From Balaenoptera acutorostrata (Eukaryota > Chordata > Mammalia > Artiodactyla > Balaenopteridae), in the NCBI RefSeq assembly GCF_949987535.1, contig NC_080077.1, positions 33,941,389-34,005,388 on the forward strand: DNA of 64,000 nt, written 5' to 3'. The notes beneath the pieces were generated by a model, which was not told the DNA's origin, made no database searches, and saw nothing but the letters and a program-made list of their open reading frames with translations. This document shows, piece by piece, positions 46,291-58,740 of this stretch. The translations under genes were made by a program, and so were the position numbers. Each line of letters begins with the position of its first letter. The first letter of the stretch is position 1.

Positions 46291-47649
46291 CAACTTTTTC
46301 AAGTGTATTAGGAGTACAGCATTATAATTTTTAAACTGAGGAAGATATATACTATCCTCAGTTTATATATTATAAACTTTATATACTATGATAGTATATA
46401 TTATATACTATCTCCAAAGATAGAAAATGTATTTGGTTTAAGTAACCTTTTGTCATTTTTATGTTACAAAGTTGTCTGATGTTATTCTGCAACATATAAT
46501 AAATCAGTCTAAAAATTAAGAAGCTTTTTCACAAATAGAACAGTAATTAATGGTTCACTCTGTACCCTACAAGTGTATTTTTAATGGTACATATAATTGC
46601 ATTGATACCAGAATAAAAATGTGAGGGGGGAGATGACATGGGAATTTAGACTATTCGTAGATGGTTTTTGTAAATTTTGTACAATATTTCATGCCTCTGA
46701 ATACTTTGATTTGAGCACAACTTGTAAATACATTATAAATAGCTACTCCATCAGCCTGCACTATTTTTCTGTTCATGGGGCTGGAAGCGCTACTTAGTTT
46801 TACTGCTTTCCTAAAAACTGCTTGATTTTTCTTCCAATGGTTTGGTCTTCAGTGTCTGCTAACATGATACTTGTTGGGTGGCCATTTAAAAACTGGTCCC
46901 AGCCAGTTAGCTTACTCAGGTAATAGCCTACGGATAGTCTATAGCTGGCGTGTGAGAAGAGGTTGAAGAAAATATTTTCTTTAAATATCCATTTCATTTG
47001 GCTACTAGAACTGTTATATATACTTTTGATTTCTTTATATATTTCATACATATATATATCATACATCGATTTAAAAAATCTCAAATAATTTGTAAATTAA
47101 AAGCCACTTTTTCTTAGAGTGGGGAATACAAGATTAAATTTACTATAAAGTCATCTTAAAAATAACAAAAGCAATATAGAATTTTTAAGTGGCATTTTTA
47201 AATGAAATGACACAAAAATATGTATATAAATTTAAAAAGCAAAATATATTTCTTAGTAGTGGTGTACTTTTCATGAGCAGATCCAGAGGCAACTAAAATA
47301 ATAGTTTATTATGAATTTTCTTTTTATAAAGGTTTACTAACTATGCATAGAAGAGCCATTATATCTATGAAAAGTTAAAAATAGATAATGAATGTGTTTT
47401 GGTATTTTTATATGCTAAAGAGCATTAAAAACATAATTATGTCTATACTTCATAGCAAGTGATATAAAAATTGGTGATGGTTCAAAGATGTTTTTATATC
47501 ATATTCTTCTATGCGTTAAGACTTCATGCCACAGATCCTGAATTTACCACAATAAAAAGAGTGGAACTGTCTCTTTAACTTTATGGAGGGGGTTATTGGA
47601 AGATAGAAAATGAGGTCATTCAGGGAGTAACACAGCCTCAGAATTAGTG

Positions 47650-47860
47650 AGCATCTCTACAAAAGGAGCCACCATGTGTGAGTATCCCATGCCCCAGGCA
47701 GCTCACTAGATACTCTCACGTGCTAGATCCTTTAATCCCCACTGAAAATTAGGACTCTTTATGTAAATGAGGAAACTGAATCTCAGTGAGGTCAAATGTC
47801 TTGCCCAGCATCAGATAGGTAGAAAGTGTAGATCCTAGATGATGAGTTTGAACTGGAGAA
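47650..47860 (-). mobile_element. MIR element
   Basis: ATCCTTTAATCCCCACTGAA, GAGGAAACTGAATCTCAGTG and GTCTTGCCCAGCATCAGATA follow the reverse MIR consensus. Borders are approximate. Confidence 0.75.
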
Positions 47861-49078
47861 TTTCTTAAGTTCCTTATGATTTTACACAGATGCCATAAAC
47901 CCAGTGTTTAAAGGCGCTTCTGAGCCTGTTGGAAATTTTGCTTTAAAAACAATTGACAATTTACACGTGATATTAATAGCTGCCGACTGTTCCAGAGAGT
48001 GGTTTGTTTTTGATTCAACAAATTGTCATTTTTAAATGACAAAAAGCTGGCACTTATCTTCCAAACCTGTGAGGAGAAAGACACATTTCTTATTGAAATG
48101 GGGGACGCTAGCAGGTCTTCGGTGTTTACAGCAGAGATACTAACAGGCACAACATTTCCAGTGGTTTCTGTATTGTTGCAGGTCCTGGGACCCAACTGAA
48201 TGATTGGAAGAGTCCCTTCTTAGATAATGAAGTCTGCAGAAGTGAACTGTTGAGCTGGTATCATAACCTGCTCTGCCGAAAGATGATCACAGCAGGTGAA
48301 GTTGATGATGGCAGCGTCCAGCACTAACATGGACTAACAAGGATGCTCATTCCATTTAATTCTCCACAATGAGATCTCTCCTGCATAATATATTACCACT
48401 AATATAAAGCGTTTGTAAATTTTATGCAACACCAAAAAATACAGCTGAAGAGATCAAGATGAGGGTAGGAATGTACTGACTAATATGGATGAAGTCCTAC
48501 AATAGCTAATTTGTGGAAGTAAAACACAGAAATAGCATTCTGTGAGTAGTCCTAAGGTTAATACCTCAACAGTTACAAATGCCAGTGTGTAAGAATATTG
48601 GCAGAATTTTACACCTACTGTGAAATGCAAGAATGTAAAGTTTACATATGAAAGCATAACAGATTAATACCTACTGACAGGTACTAATGAAATAATACGG
48701 ACTGATAAATTTAGTTCAAGAAAATGATTAGAAATGTAATAAACAATAAGGATAAATAGGGGCTACCTAATTTTCAAATTCTTCTTTCCTGCCATAGACA
48801 GAAATTTATTTAAAAATCTTCATCCCACGTGTAAACAGAGATATGTGTATCATTTGAAAAATGATACTTCAACAATGCAGCAGTTTTGAAAGGATTTAAT
48901 CTATTAGCACAAAGAAATGTATTAGAATATTCAGACCCTGTGTATAGGCTGTGTATCTATCTATCTTACATGTATTACACATAATTTGCTACCCTGCAAT
49001 CCCCACTCAAGAATTCATCAGTTACTTTGAGGTGCAATGCATCAATTCTGTCAGGGGCATCAATAGTTCAGGACTTAC

Positions 49079-49290
49079 GCTGACAGTTCTTTGCATCAAC
49101 TGCGTCTCCAAAATATCCATCAGCACAAAGCTCACAGTACCGGCCTGTTGTACCTGGCTTACATATCAGACAGGAGCCAGAGAAGCTGTCACAGCTGCCA
49201 GGGATGGAGAAGTCAAGGTTGTCATTGCATTGGCATGGCTGACATGATCCTCCAGGTAGAGAAGGTTGTCCAAAATAGCCTTCTGCACAC
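49079..49290 (-). CDS. LAMA2: LAMA2 exon 19 (LE repeats)
   Basis: This 212-nt exon starts with G, completing the Arg codon of exon 18. It reads CAEGYFGQPSLPGG, then CQPCQCNDNLDFSIPGSC, CLICKPGTTGRYCELC and GYFGDAVDAKNCQ, ending on the first base of a Pro codon. It covers the end of one LE repeat, a complete second, and the entry to a third. The regular C-x-C...C...C-x-C spacing and the GYFG motif mark LE folds, which form the stiff rod of the laminin short arm. The acceptor is a cctta-G context (ct at 49291-49292) and the donor is C|GTAAGT (ac at 49077-49078), a strong site. The human equivalent is residues about 846-917. Intron 18 upstream is 8,159 nt and intron 19 downstream is 4,663 nt. 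Confidence 0.97.
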
Positions 49291-50361
49291 CTAAGGTGAA
49301 AAGTTTCATCAGTGAGTATTTGGGAGGAACTCATGAAACCCTTTGGGGGCAATGTTTATATATATTTTCATTCCATCCCTCTCCCAGGATATGCCTTCCC
49401 TTTAAGCGCTCCTTTTCTCAAATGCAAGGTGATTAAAAGAATGTTTTTCTGTTACTGCAGTGTAGATACAAGATGAAATCCTGCCAGCCCCACTAGTAAT
49501 TAGATTTCAGCCAGAAAAAAAAAAAATCTTGTCACTGGCACTGAAGACGAGACCAAAGCATAATAAGAAATCTGCCGCTGGCACTGCGGCGGGATCCAGG
49601 TCCATGTTGGAAAGCCTTTGAAGTACAACACATCATATGTACGCAGCTGGTTGTTTCCTGTACACATATGTAAGGTTCACACGTTTCTGTTGCTGCAGCA
49701 AGAGCTTGTTGTGGGGAAGCAGGCTCACAAGGCAACTCAGTAGTGAGAATTCAGAGTTTATTAAATAGAAAATCGAAAGAGCCTCATCATTTGTGTGAGG
49801 GCCGTATGTCTGCCTTACTAATAGGCTTTTATACATTTGCACATCCATATGGAGGCAGGTTTCCACTGAAGAGTCTTCACGGAGTAGCAGGCCTACTGCA
49901 TATTATGGTAACATGACATAAGGCGAGGCTTAATGGTGCCCAGAACTCTTATTAGCAAACTCTAGTTCGTATTTTTTTTTTTAAAGGACTAAACACTATT
50001 GCACATATTATTGGAAAAACAAAAGTTCATTTATTTATGAGGCATGGGAGAGATTTTTTTCAATTATAGTATCAAATTTCCCTTTAACCACACTGTTATG
50101 TTTTACAATGCTACTTAATGTTACAGATGCACAGATACACCTTTATAGGAAGCACTTATTTATATTCTACTCTGTCTTCTCTTTCAGTTACATTTGCTTA
50201 TGCTTCATATTAAGCTCCACTTGCCAAAGGAGAAATGAAACAGTACATCTGAAGTCTTACGGTCAGGCTAGCTCTGTTTTCTGTGCCATCTTAGCAAAAT
50301 AGAAAGTCCTTTACAGCAAGGGTCAAAATTGAAGGGGAATATATCTCAAAAGTACATTATG

Positions 50362-50654
50362 GGGGCTTCCCTGGTGGCGCAGTGGTTGGGAGTCTGCCTG
50401 CTAATGCAGGGCACACGGGTTCGAGCCCTGGTCTGGGAAGATCCCACATGCCGCGGAGCAACTGGGCCCGTGAGCCACAACTACTGAGCCTGCGCGTCTG
50501 GAGCCTGTGCTCCGCAACAGGAAAAGCCGCGATAGTGAGAAGCCCGCGCACCGCGATGAAGAGTGGTCCCCGCTTGCCGCAGCTAGAGGAAGCCCTCGCA
50601 CAGAGACGAAGACCCAACACAGCCAAATAAATAAATAAATAATAATTTAAAAAA
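50362..50654 (+). mobile_element. CHR-type SINE, young copy
   Basis: It is a complete element with an (ATAA)n tail. The perfect 14-bp target duplication aaaagtacattatg lies at 50348-50361 and 50655-50668. Confidence 0.95.
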
Positions 50655-51622
50655 AAAAGTACATTATGTTTATGCTCATCTACTTACAGATACGTAGAGA
50701 AAAATGCTCTCTACTCTAGAAAGAGAAATGGTTTAAATACAGTACATCATATAAGGATACTTTAATAATATCATGATTGTGGGGCAAAGTCATTAATTTG
50801 GTAAGATACATTGATTAGTCTAAGTTTTCTAGAACATTTATAGGTGCCGAAATAATCTTGTAGAATTAACCTTTTATCATAATTTTTAATGAGATTACTA
50901 GTTTTAATTTTAACAAAATCTTTTATAAATTGTGAAAGTCATTGTATACATATTGCTTGGAAGAATACTGCCACCCACAAATGTTAATTATTAATTCTCT
51001 ATTGTAAAAATGAACTAATATTTTAGTGCATAAAATTCCCCCACAATCCCTTCAGGAGTGGTAGTCAATAAAGAAGAAAATCCTTTTGAATTTTAATCCG
51101 ATTCTTCTTGCCTTACTTGATATTCAGAGCTCATGATCACATCCACATATATTCACATCTCATTTTGTTTACCATTAAGAGAGTGACTTTGCTCCACTAG
51201 AATAACAATATACAATGATCATTATCACAGATAACAAACCCCCATTATTTTCAGCTCATTTTCCTCAAAATGACTTACTGCCCTCAGGAGAGATGGCGTT
51301 ATATAACAAAATCTGGTAATTTTTTTTTTAACGTAGATACCAATTAATAAGTCCCAAATTCTCCCACAACAATAATTTTAAAAACCAACTCAATCCATGA
51401 GAAAATAATTACAATTAAGTAGAATAACTGAAGAGGCATCTGTTTTTTACTTTTTGTTGTAGGACATGTAAGGAGACTTACTGAATATATATGATACATC
51501 ATTCATACGGCACTTCACTGAAAGTAAGCATTCAGATTTTATTAGGGGTGTGCAGGTGTGTGTGTGTTTCTATACATAGAACAGTATTCTTCGAGACTTA
51601 CAGAAATGTTTCAATAGAAATT

Positions 51623-51988
51623 TTAAAAATTAATTTATTATTTATTTATTTTTAAATTTTTTTATTTTTGGCTGCATCGGGTCTTAGTTGCGGCACACTG
51701 GATCTTCACTGAGGCATGCGGGTTCTTCGTTGTGGTGCGCGGGTTTCTCTCTAGTTGTGGCGTGCAGGTTTTCTCTTCTCTAGTTGTGGCACACAGGCTC
51801 CAGAGCACGTGGGCTCTGCAGTTTGTGGCACAAGGGCTCTAGCTGAGGCGCGCAAGCTCAGTAGTTATGGCATGCGGGCTTAGTTGCCCTGCAGCATGTG
51901 GGATCTTGGTTCCCTGACCAGGGAGAGAATCCCCATCCCCTGCATTGTAAGGCGGATTCTTTACCACTGGACCACCAGGGAAATCCCA
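51623..51988 (-). mobile_element. Older CHR-related SINE
   Basis: It is in reverse orientation, ending GGACCACCAGGGAAATCCC, with a degenerate B box. Target duplication tcaatagaaatt lies at 51611-51622 and 51989-52000. The body is clearly diverged from the young copies. Confidence 0.9.
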
Positions 51989-52412
51989 TCAATAGAAATT
52001 AAAAGGTAATTCTAGGGTCAGTGAATACAATACTGCTAATCATATAACTTGTATTAATAATAGTGTTTTATAGTCTGATCAAGTTGGATTCATCTAATTA
52101 ACATTAGTGTAAATCACAGGCCTTTAGACCTTTCCAGCTTCTCAGACTTTCACTCTACCAAAACAAATTGTTAGTTGAAATCTAAAGTCCTCTCATTTTC
52201 ATATGAAAGGCAGAAGGAAGACATTTGTAAACAGAGAGTTTATTGGATTTTGTTTTGCTAGAGATGGACCTTAACATGACAAAGTCCCTGTTCCTTTGCA
52301 CATTTGCTAACATATTTTCAAATCGAATTGCAATATTTCAGAAAGAGATTCTTTAAATGTAGATAACACATGCAGTTATGTAAGATGACTTAGGAACAAT
52401 ATTAAAGGAAGG

Positions 52413-52470
<58 letters not shown>
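52413..52470 (+). repeat. (TA)n microsatellite
   Basis: The tract has 25 uninterrupted TA units at 52421-52470, plus a short impure lead-in. Confidence 0.97.
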
Positions 52471-52473
<3 letters not shown>

Positions 52474-52824
52474 ATGTCTGTCTATCTAAGTGAGAGCAAG
52501 AGTGAGAGTGGGAGAGAAAGCGAGAGAGAGAGGAAATGGCAGTGGAGAGAAAAAATAATGAAAAGAAGAAAGGAAATTGGTGAGACTTTTCTCTATTTCA
52601 TTCTGCTCCATCATTTTTCAACAACTTTTGGCTAAAATCTTTGGTCTACGTTCTTCCTATCTATAGACTGAAAACAATGTTTCAATCTCTCTAAGCAAGT
52701 TAGAAAAGCTCATGCTTTTTTTCCCCTCCCACTCTTCCTTAAACATCTATTGAGCACTTTCACATGATACTAATATAAATAAGGAACAGTCTTTATACTA
52801 CAGTCCATGGAGAAGAAAGGTATA

Positions 52825-53037
52825 GAGTTAAACCTTGAACAACATGGGTTTGAACTGCGTGAGTCCACTTCTACACAGATTTTAGTCAGTAAATATTACA
52901 GTACTACATGGTCCGAGGTTGGTTTAATGTGCGGATACCACACTGTGGATACAGAGGGCCAACTCTAAAGTTATACACTGTTTTCAACTGCACAGGGGTT
53001 GGTGCCCCTAACTTCCATGTTTTTCGAGGGTCATCTA
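52825..53037 (+). mobile_element. Tigger-type DNA transposon
   Basis: It starts GAGTTAAACCTTGAACAACA and ends TTTTCGAGGGTCATCTA, with TA on both sides. The body (GGGTTTGAACTGCGTGAGTC, GGGTTGGTGCCCCTAACTTC) matches the non-autonomous Tigger layout I know. Confidence 0.85.
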
Positions 53038-54965
53038 TACTTAAAAAATGTAGCAGTGAACTATTAGAGATATGCAAATACTGTTAAAGAAGTATAGAAA
53101 AGGGCAACCAACTCGAACTAGGATTCATCAAGGACCCTTTCAGGATGACAGAGTTGAATTTTAAGAGGGAGTAGAGTTGCTCTCAGGCAGCGGTGGGGGA
53201 AGGGCTGCAGTCTTCCAGGCAGAAGAAACAGTATTGGCAAAGGCACAGGGGAGGGTGGCTGGAGTTTAAATGGGAATGGTTGTGGAATTGCACTGTATTC
53301 TTACTACCTCCCACTTGACTGAATCAGCTGAAGACTGAGGAAGTGTGCCTGCTTATATGGCGCCTTTCTGCAAATTAAAAAAAAAGATTCCCTCTGGGCA
53401 GATGCAGAAAAATGAACAGACAGTAGACACGGCTGGGCACCCAAGCACAGCACAGCTAGTGTATTGGCAAGAAGAGGGCACGCTGTCGAGCCCCCAGTCT
53501 CCCCCTTGGCTAAGTACTTTTGTGCAGTGTACGAACTGCACAACCACAGATGACCAGCCTTTTGAAACCTCACTTCCAGTCACGATTTTCCTAATGGCAC
53601 TACCGAGTAAGCATAACTGTCTCTCGTCTCTAATTTCTGTAACCCCATGCTCTGCATACAGGACTCAGGGATCAAGGAGGCTCAGCCATGAGTAGAAATT
53701 CTCACCAGCATAGTGATCAGATGACAATTAGACTTGGTTCAGAGTCAAGACATTTCTGAAGCAGAGAATATCTAAACTGGATTTTGGAATTGAAATTAAA
53801 AAAAACAAACAAACAAAAAGGGGCTTCTCTGACACCGAATATAAATCACGTGGATAAAACTGTAGGTAAATTTTCCAAATACCAAGCAATTGAATTCAAA
53901 TACCTTCTGCATTCTCAGTGGCAATTGTGAAATTAAAGTTAACTTTGACCTCTCTCTCCTTACTTAGGGAGGACATAAAAAATTGCCCAGCTCAGGAGGG
54001 GACAGGGTTTAAGGGGTCCACATAGCTCATTAAGTTTCTTGTGGTCCTATGGATCTCACTGGATGAACTTGTCACAATCTCTTAAAATGTCTGTCTCCAT
54101 GAAGTGTGATATGTTGCTGAGGCTACAAACTTATTCAGAAAGTAGCTTAGTGTCCAGTAGAGCAGATGTCCTCAGCATTTAGCTCACCTTTTTTCTCCAT
54201 GTTCTTTTTAATTTCTCTTGATGCTCTGGCACTCATCCCTTTTTGCCCTTCAAAATACTGTCTCCTTGTTTTTCTATATTTTTCTCTTCTTGTCCAGATA
54301 ATAAAAGCCTAGAATCTTAGCAGAGTGCCATGATGAATACCCAGTTCCCTCACCCCTGGTTCTCTTCTTTTCATTTTGTTTAAAACAGTCGCTAGTCAGA
54401 GGAAAGCAGCAATATCTCAAAGTATGAGTGCTCTGGCCCCAAGCAAAAGTTTCTGAAAACTGTAACCAGTGTCCTATGTGTGACAGACTATCAGTCCATA
54501 TTTTGTCATATCTTGTTTTGCCATCCTCTTGTTCACAATTTTTCTCCATTCCCTCAATTTAAGCAGCAAGACCATCTGTGCTGCTTGACTGAGTTAAGGG
54601 ATCTGACAGGAAGGAAAGCAGAAACATAGGAATCTTTTGGACTTTGGCTTTAGAGGTCACCCTTTCTATGAATGTGGCACCTCCTCCTGCAATTCATCCC
54701 CAAACAGGAAATGGGATGGAGTCAGAAAGGCAGATGAAGGAGAAATGATGAGAGTAGGGGTGTTGGTGGATCCCAGTTTGGAAAGAAGACAGCAGCATGC
54801 GTCCTGTGTGCCCACGAGTGGTAGGAAAGTAGTGGGGAGAGTTATTAGACCTGAGGGGAAAGGTAATCAGGAGGACAGGAAACAGGAAGAGGTCAGCAGA
54901 AATGCATTTGGATGAATTACTCAGAACAGGTTGGCCCTACCATATGTGCACTACCCAAAACACAG

Positions 54966-54966
<1 letters not shown>

Positions 54967-54999
<33 letters not shown>
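54967..54999 (+). repeat. (CA)n microsatellite
   Basis: About 16 uninterrupted CA units. Confidence 0.97.
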
Positions 55000-55001
<2 letters not shown>

Positions 55002-57449
55002 ATTCAAGCATTCAAGGCTCTTGGTACTATAAGTAAGCTTGTTAGAACTTTGGTTCTAATCAAAGCTAGAGGTGGAAAGTGGGGAGAAGAGAAAAAAAGT
55101 TAAAACAAATTTTAAAAACTGGAACATAATTGACATATAACACTGGGTAAGTTTAAAGTGTACTTGACTGAGATTCTGTGTCCAAGCCCTCACGGCTCCT
55201 ACATATAAAGAATTTGATCTCAAAGTAGAAATTAAACTGAGATAAAAATATAAAGTTATAATTCCCATCTATCTGAGTCTGAGATGCATTCTTGTTATAT
55301 AATAAAAGTAGGGGATTTATGATCACGTAAGATTAGAAAATGATGAGTTAAACAAATTGAAGAGATTTTTTTCACTCCAGGACTGGTCAGAACCTTTCAC
55401 ATGCTAATAGATGCTTCCCAAACGTAAGTGATCATAGAACTCTATTCCAAGAACATCTACAGCTTGGAAAACACGGCTTCAGTTTTTCAATGCTGATTTT
55501 GTGTAGATGATGTGCATAACTGATTACACCAATCACTCACAGAATAGTTTTGATTACAAGATTTTCAGTACAACCCGTATCTCCTTCTTTCCCTGACCCT
55601 TATTCTCCCTCACACCCCAGTCTACTTCAGCCTGCACATCCCCAAAAATGTTTCTCCTAATATTTGGACTTCTTAGCTCCTACAAACACAGAGAAATGAT
55701 AGACTCTAAATATTCCTATAAAACCCTAATCTGTATCCTGGCTAGAAAAATATAATATCACATCTTCCATATAATAATGGATTAAGGTTAGTTTTGATGG
55801 AAAAACTTGAATTAGAGGTAAGATATGCCATTTGATGCATGTTTCTCTCTTCTTTTTGATCAGATTAATAAAGATTTTAGACAGGAAATCATCCTTTCTG
55901 TCAGGTATTTCTTTCCTAGGTGAATTTTATTATTCAGACCAGAATGTTCTCCAGAATATGTTCAAATATTCTCACCCACATTAAAAATGTGAGCTGCTTG
56001 AGGGCAAGGATGGTAGGATACATCTGTTTATAGCCTATGTCTAGCCCCATGCACAGCACATGGTAGTTGCTAAACAAATGTTTCTTAAATAAAATGTAGG
56101 ATTTTAAATTGTAGATGGTTCAGAAACCATTGTCTAACGTATACAGAAAATACATATCATGGAGCAAAGCAGTATAAATACATCAGAGACTAAGCCCACC
56201 TAGATAAATGATTGAATGGCCTTGTATGACAGAGCAGCTGTCATTTTCCAGTTGCTAAAAAAAAAGGTTGCCTGTAGTGAGCCAGAGGGATTAGGCATTT
56301 GATGTAAATCTGTCTTGGCAATATGTTCTCCGATTACAGTAAGTAATATGCATGTGTCCTCCTTTTTTTAAAAAAACACAATCAAAGACTTCGAGTTTCT
56401 CAACTGCAAATAAACCCTCCTTATTTCAGTTCTGTTCCTTCATTACTAATTTCCAGATGCTGCCATACTCACAAATAGTACTTGCTGCCGCTAGGAGCTG
56501 TCACTGGCACTGTGTCCACAGACTGCTAGCTGCTGGCTAAATTCTCTCTGGGTGATTGGCTCTTGCTTCATTAACTTTATGCAGCCTGGTTGAAATAGGG
56601 TTGATGGCTGCCAAGGGGACAGGAAAGGATAGGCAGAAATAGCCCTCTGTGGTGTTAGCCTTGGTGATGCCGGGTGAAAACAGGTTACTTTCTCTGCCTC
56701 TCCCCCTACCTTGACCCCCACCCCCCCTCTAGTGACGGCAACAAAAGGGACTCTTTTCAGTGCTACACCCAGAAGATGCTGTTGTGTTTGCCAATGACAT
56801 TATGGGAGAATTTTGTACCATTTTCAGTGAGACTGAAATACGGAAGAACCTTTTCCTCCAAAAGATTTTAGGAGGAAAAATAATCACACAAATTACATAA
56901 AATAATATCCCTGGCTCCACTGCAAAACAACCTAGTAAAATCAACGGGAATTAAAATACTGGCTTAGAAGTAATTAGATGAGAATATAAATCATGATAAT
57001 AAATTACATTTTGTTTCGATTTTCAAATATATTTAAGGTAAATTATGGACCACTTGCTGAACTATGAACTACACATTTCAGCTACATTTTAAGGACAAAA
57101 AGCTAATTATGAAAAATAAATGTTGCCAACGTAGACAGTAAGATAAATCTTAAAGTGCATGACTTGCCACTTGAACAATACTTTCTAGAAAGATTGCAGG
57201 TTAATGTTTAACCTTTAAGATTAAAACATGAATCAAACACTCTCTGAGTGAATGGAGATTTATAGGGCAATTTCTAGAGAATAAATAAACTATAAAAATA
57301 TACTGCATTTGTTTGACAAGTGTGGTGAGAAACTTTATTTCACCTGAGTGTGGCGGCTTTTCTGGGGTAGTGCGAAGGATGATAATGCCTGTGGTTTTAT
57401 AACTCCCAAGGTGGAAATCACATTGAAAGACAGTGTAGTATGTGCTTAC

Positions 57450-57536
57450 CTCTCACAGTGTGGTCCTGTGTACCCGACAGGGCATTCATCACAGATCAAG
57501 CCAAGACTTCGGTCCAAATGGCACGTGGGGCTAAAG
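57450..57536 (-). CDS. LAMA2: LAMA2 exon 18 (LE repeat segment)
   Basis: This 87-nt exon enters with one base completing a codon, then reads FSPTCHLDRSLGLICDECP and onwards to GYTGPHCE, leaving two bases of an Arg codon. It is the second half of one LE repeat: four cysteines and the GYTGP turn typical of the LE loop. The acceptor is catag (plus-strand ct at 57537-57538) and the donor is AG|GTAAGC (ac at 57448-57449). A second AG six bases into the exon could act as an alternative acceptor. I prefer the outer one because it keeps the phase (third codon base) expected for human c.2451. Residues correspond to about 817-846 of human LAMA2. It is the most upstream exon found; exon 17 lies beyond the window. 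Confidence 0.94.
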
Positions 57537-58030
57537 CTATGTTGATGTCATTGGGGAACAACGGGGACAAGGAAGAAGCATATACACAAAGTCATTAGCA
57601 GCATATTTTCATTTCTCTTCTTCCAATGTTGCTGTGACAAAAGGGTACAGGCTGGTCATTCTCGTCTCACAGACGGAGAGTAGGATCTGGCCAATCCAGG
57701 ATAAAATGACATTGCTATTTCTGCAGACGTGAACACAGTCCAACGGAAAACGGTATCCCTGTGACATGCTATTAACTGATTTTTGACTGTTCTGGGTCCC
57801 TGATCATCAGTAACAAGTGGGACTGTATAGCTGCTCTTGAGGGATTCCCTGGGCCTGGCAAAATACAGTCTCACATACTTTCTCTCTAGCCAAATCCTGA
57901 TGAATTTGAAGCAACCCAGAGAAATCTGTTAGAGATTTTGGAAAACTCAGTATGTGGTAGTGGAAGCTGTGGTAGTGGTGGTGGTGGTGATGGGATTCCT
58001 CTGTCCAGTACTTCTGTCATGGGTGTCGGG

Positions 58031-58051
58031 GTGTGTGTGTGTGTGTGTGTG
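58031..58051 (+). repeat. (GT)n microsatellite
   Basis: Ten GT units in intron 17. Confidence 0.95.
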
Positions 58052-58740
58052 CAGGTTGCTGCCCCTGGGTACTCAGGGTTACACTGTTTACACAGACGGA
58101 ACCCTCAGAAAAGCTTTCAGATGAGATCAAGCAGGCATATTCTGCCTAAATTTGTAATAAAATGAAACAAACCAAAACAACCTTGCCATTTCATATCTTC
58201 TGGCATGTTCCAAAGTTTACCTCTCTCTTTGTACATATTTCCATCCTGGGTCTGAAGTCACGGAGTTGAACCCCAAGTCAGGAGCTAGCAGAGTAATTAC
58301 ATGCTAGCTTTAGCCGTCATCAACCTGTTCGACCCTGGCCATACTTCTTTGCCTCGTGAGAGACACCCTTCATGCATGGACCGTTACCTCAGAAGTGACA
58401 CAATGGCTCTCTGAAGAGCCATCAACTGTTCTGAATTCTGTGAGTCCTGCTCCTCTGCCGTTTTCAAAGGAAATGCCCCCAATTACTCTTTCTCTCACTA
58501 TGTTTTCCCTAAACAGATTTATTTTCTATTATATATGACAGGACAATTCAGTAGAGGTTTGCTTGATGGCTAAATGAATTAAAGAGAGAACAACAAATTA
58601 AGCACTGAGCTCATTTTCCTCCTGACACTTGTGTGACTTTGGAATACTTTCTTAACTTTTGTGCAGATCCGATCATGCGTACTATTTTTAAAATAATATC
58701 CCTTTGGCTTAACTCATAGTAGTCCTGTAAATAGTTAATA

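Larger units (their letters stand above)
44416..49078 (-). other. LAMA2: LAMA2 intron 19
   Basis: This 4,663-nt intron contains an older L1 3' region (about 45060-46290) split by a CHR SINE, and a MIR (47650-47860). The rest is AT-rich with nothing recognised. Confidence 0.8.
49291..57449 (-). other. LAMA2: LAMA2 intron 18
   Basis: This 8,159-nt intron contains CHR SINEs at 50362-50654 (plus) and 51623-51988 (minus), a (TA)n tract (52413-52470), a Tigger element (52825-53037) and a (CA)n tract (54967-54999). 53.1-54.9 kb and 55.0-57.4 kb show no coding signal or repeat I can name. Confidence 0.8.

Noticed and set aside
57530..57536. Alternative acceptor six bases into exon 18 (CTTTAG|CCC)
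   Set aside because: It would change the phase relative to the human exon start I recall (third base of codon 817). The outer AG fits.
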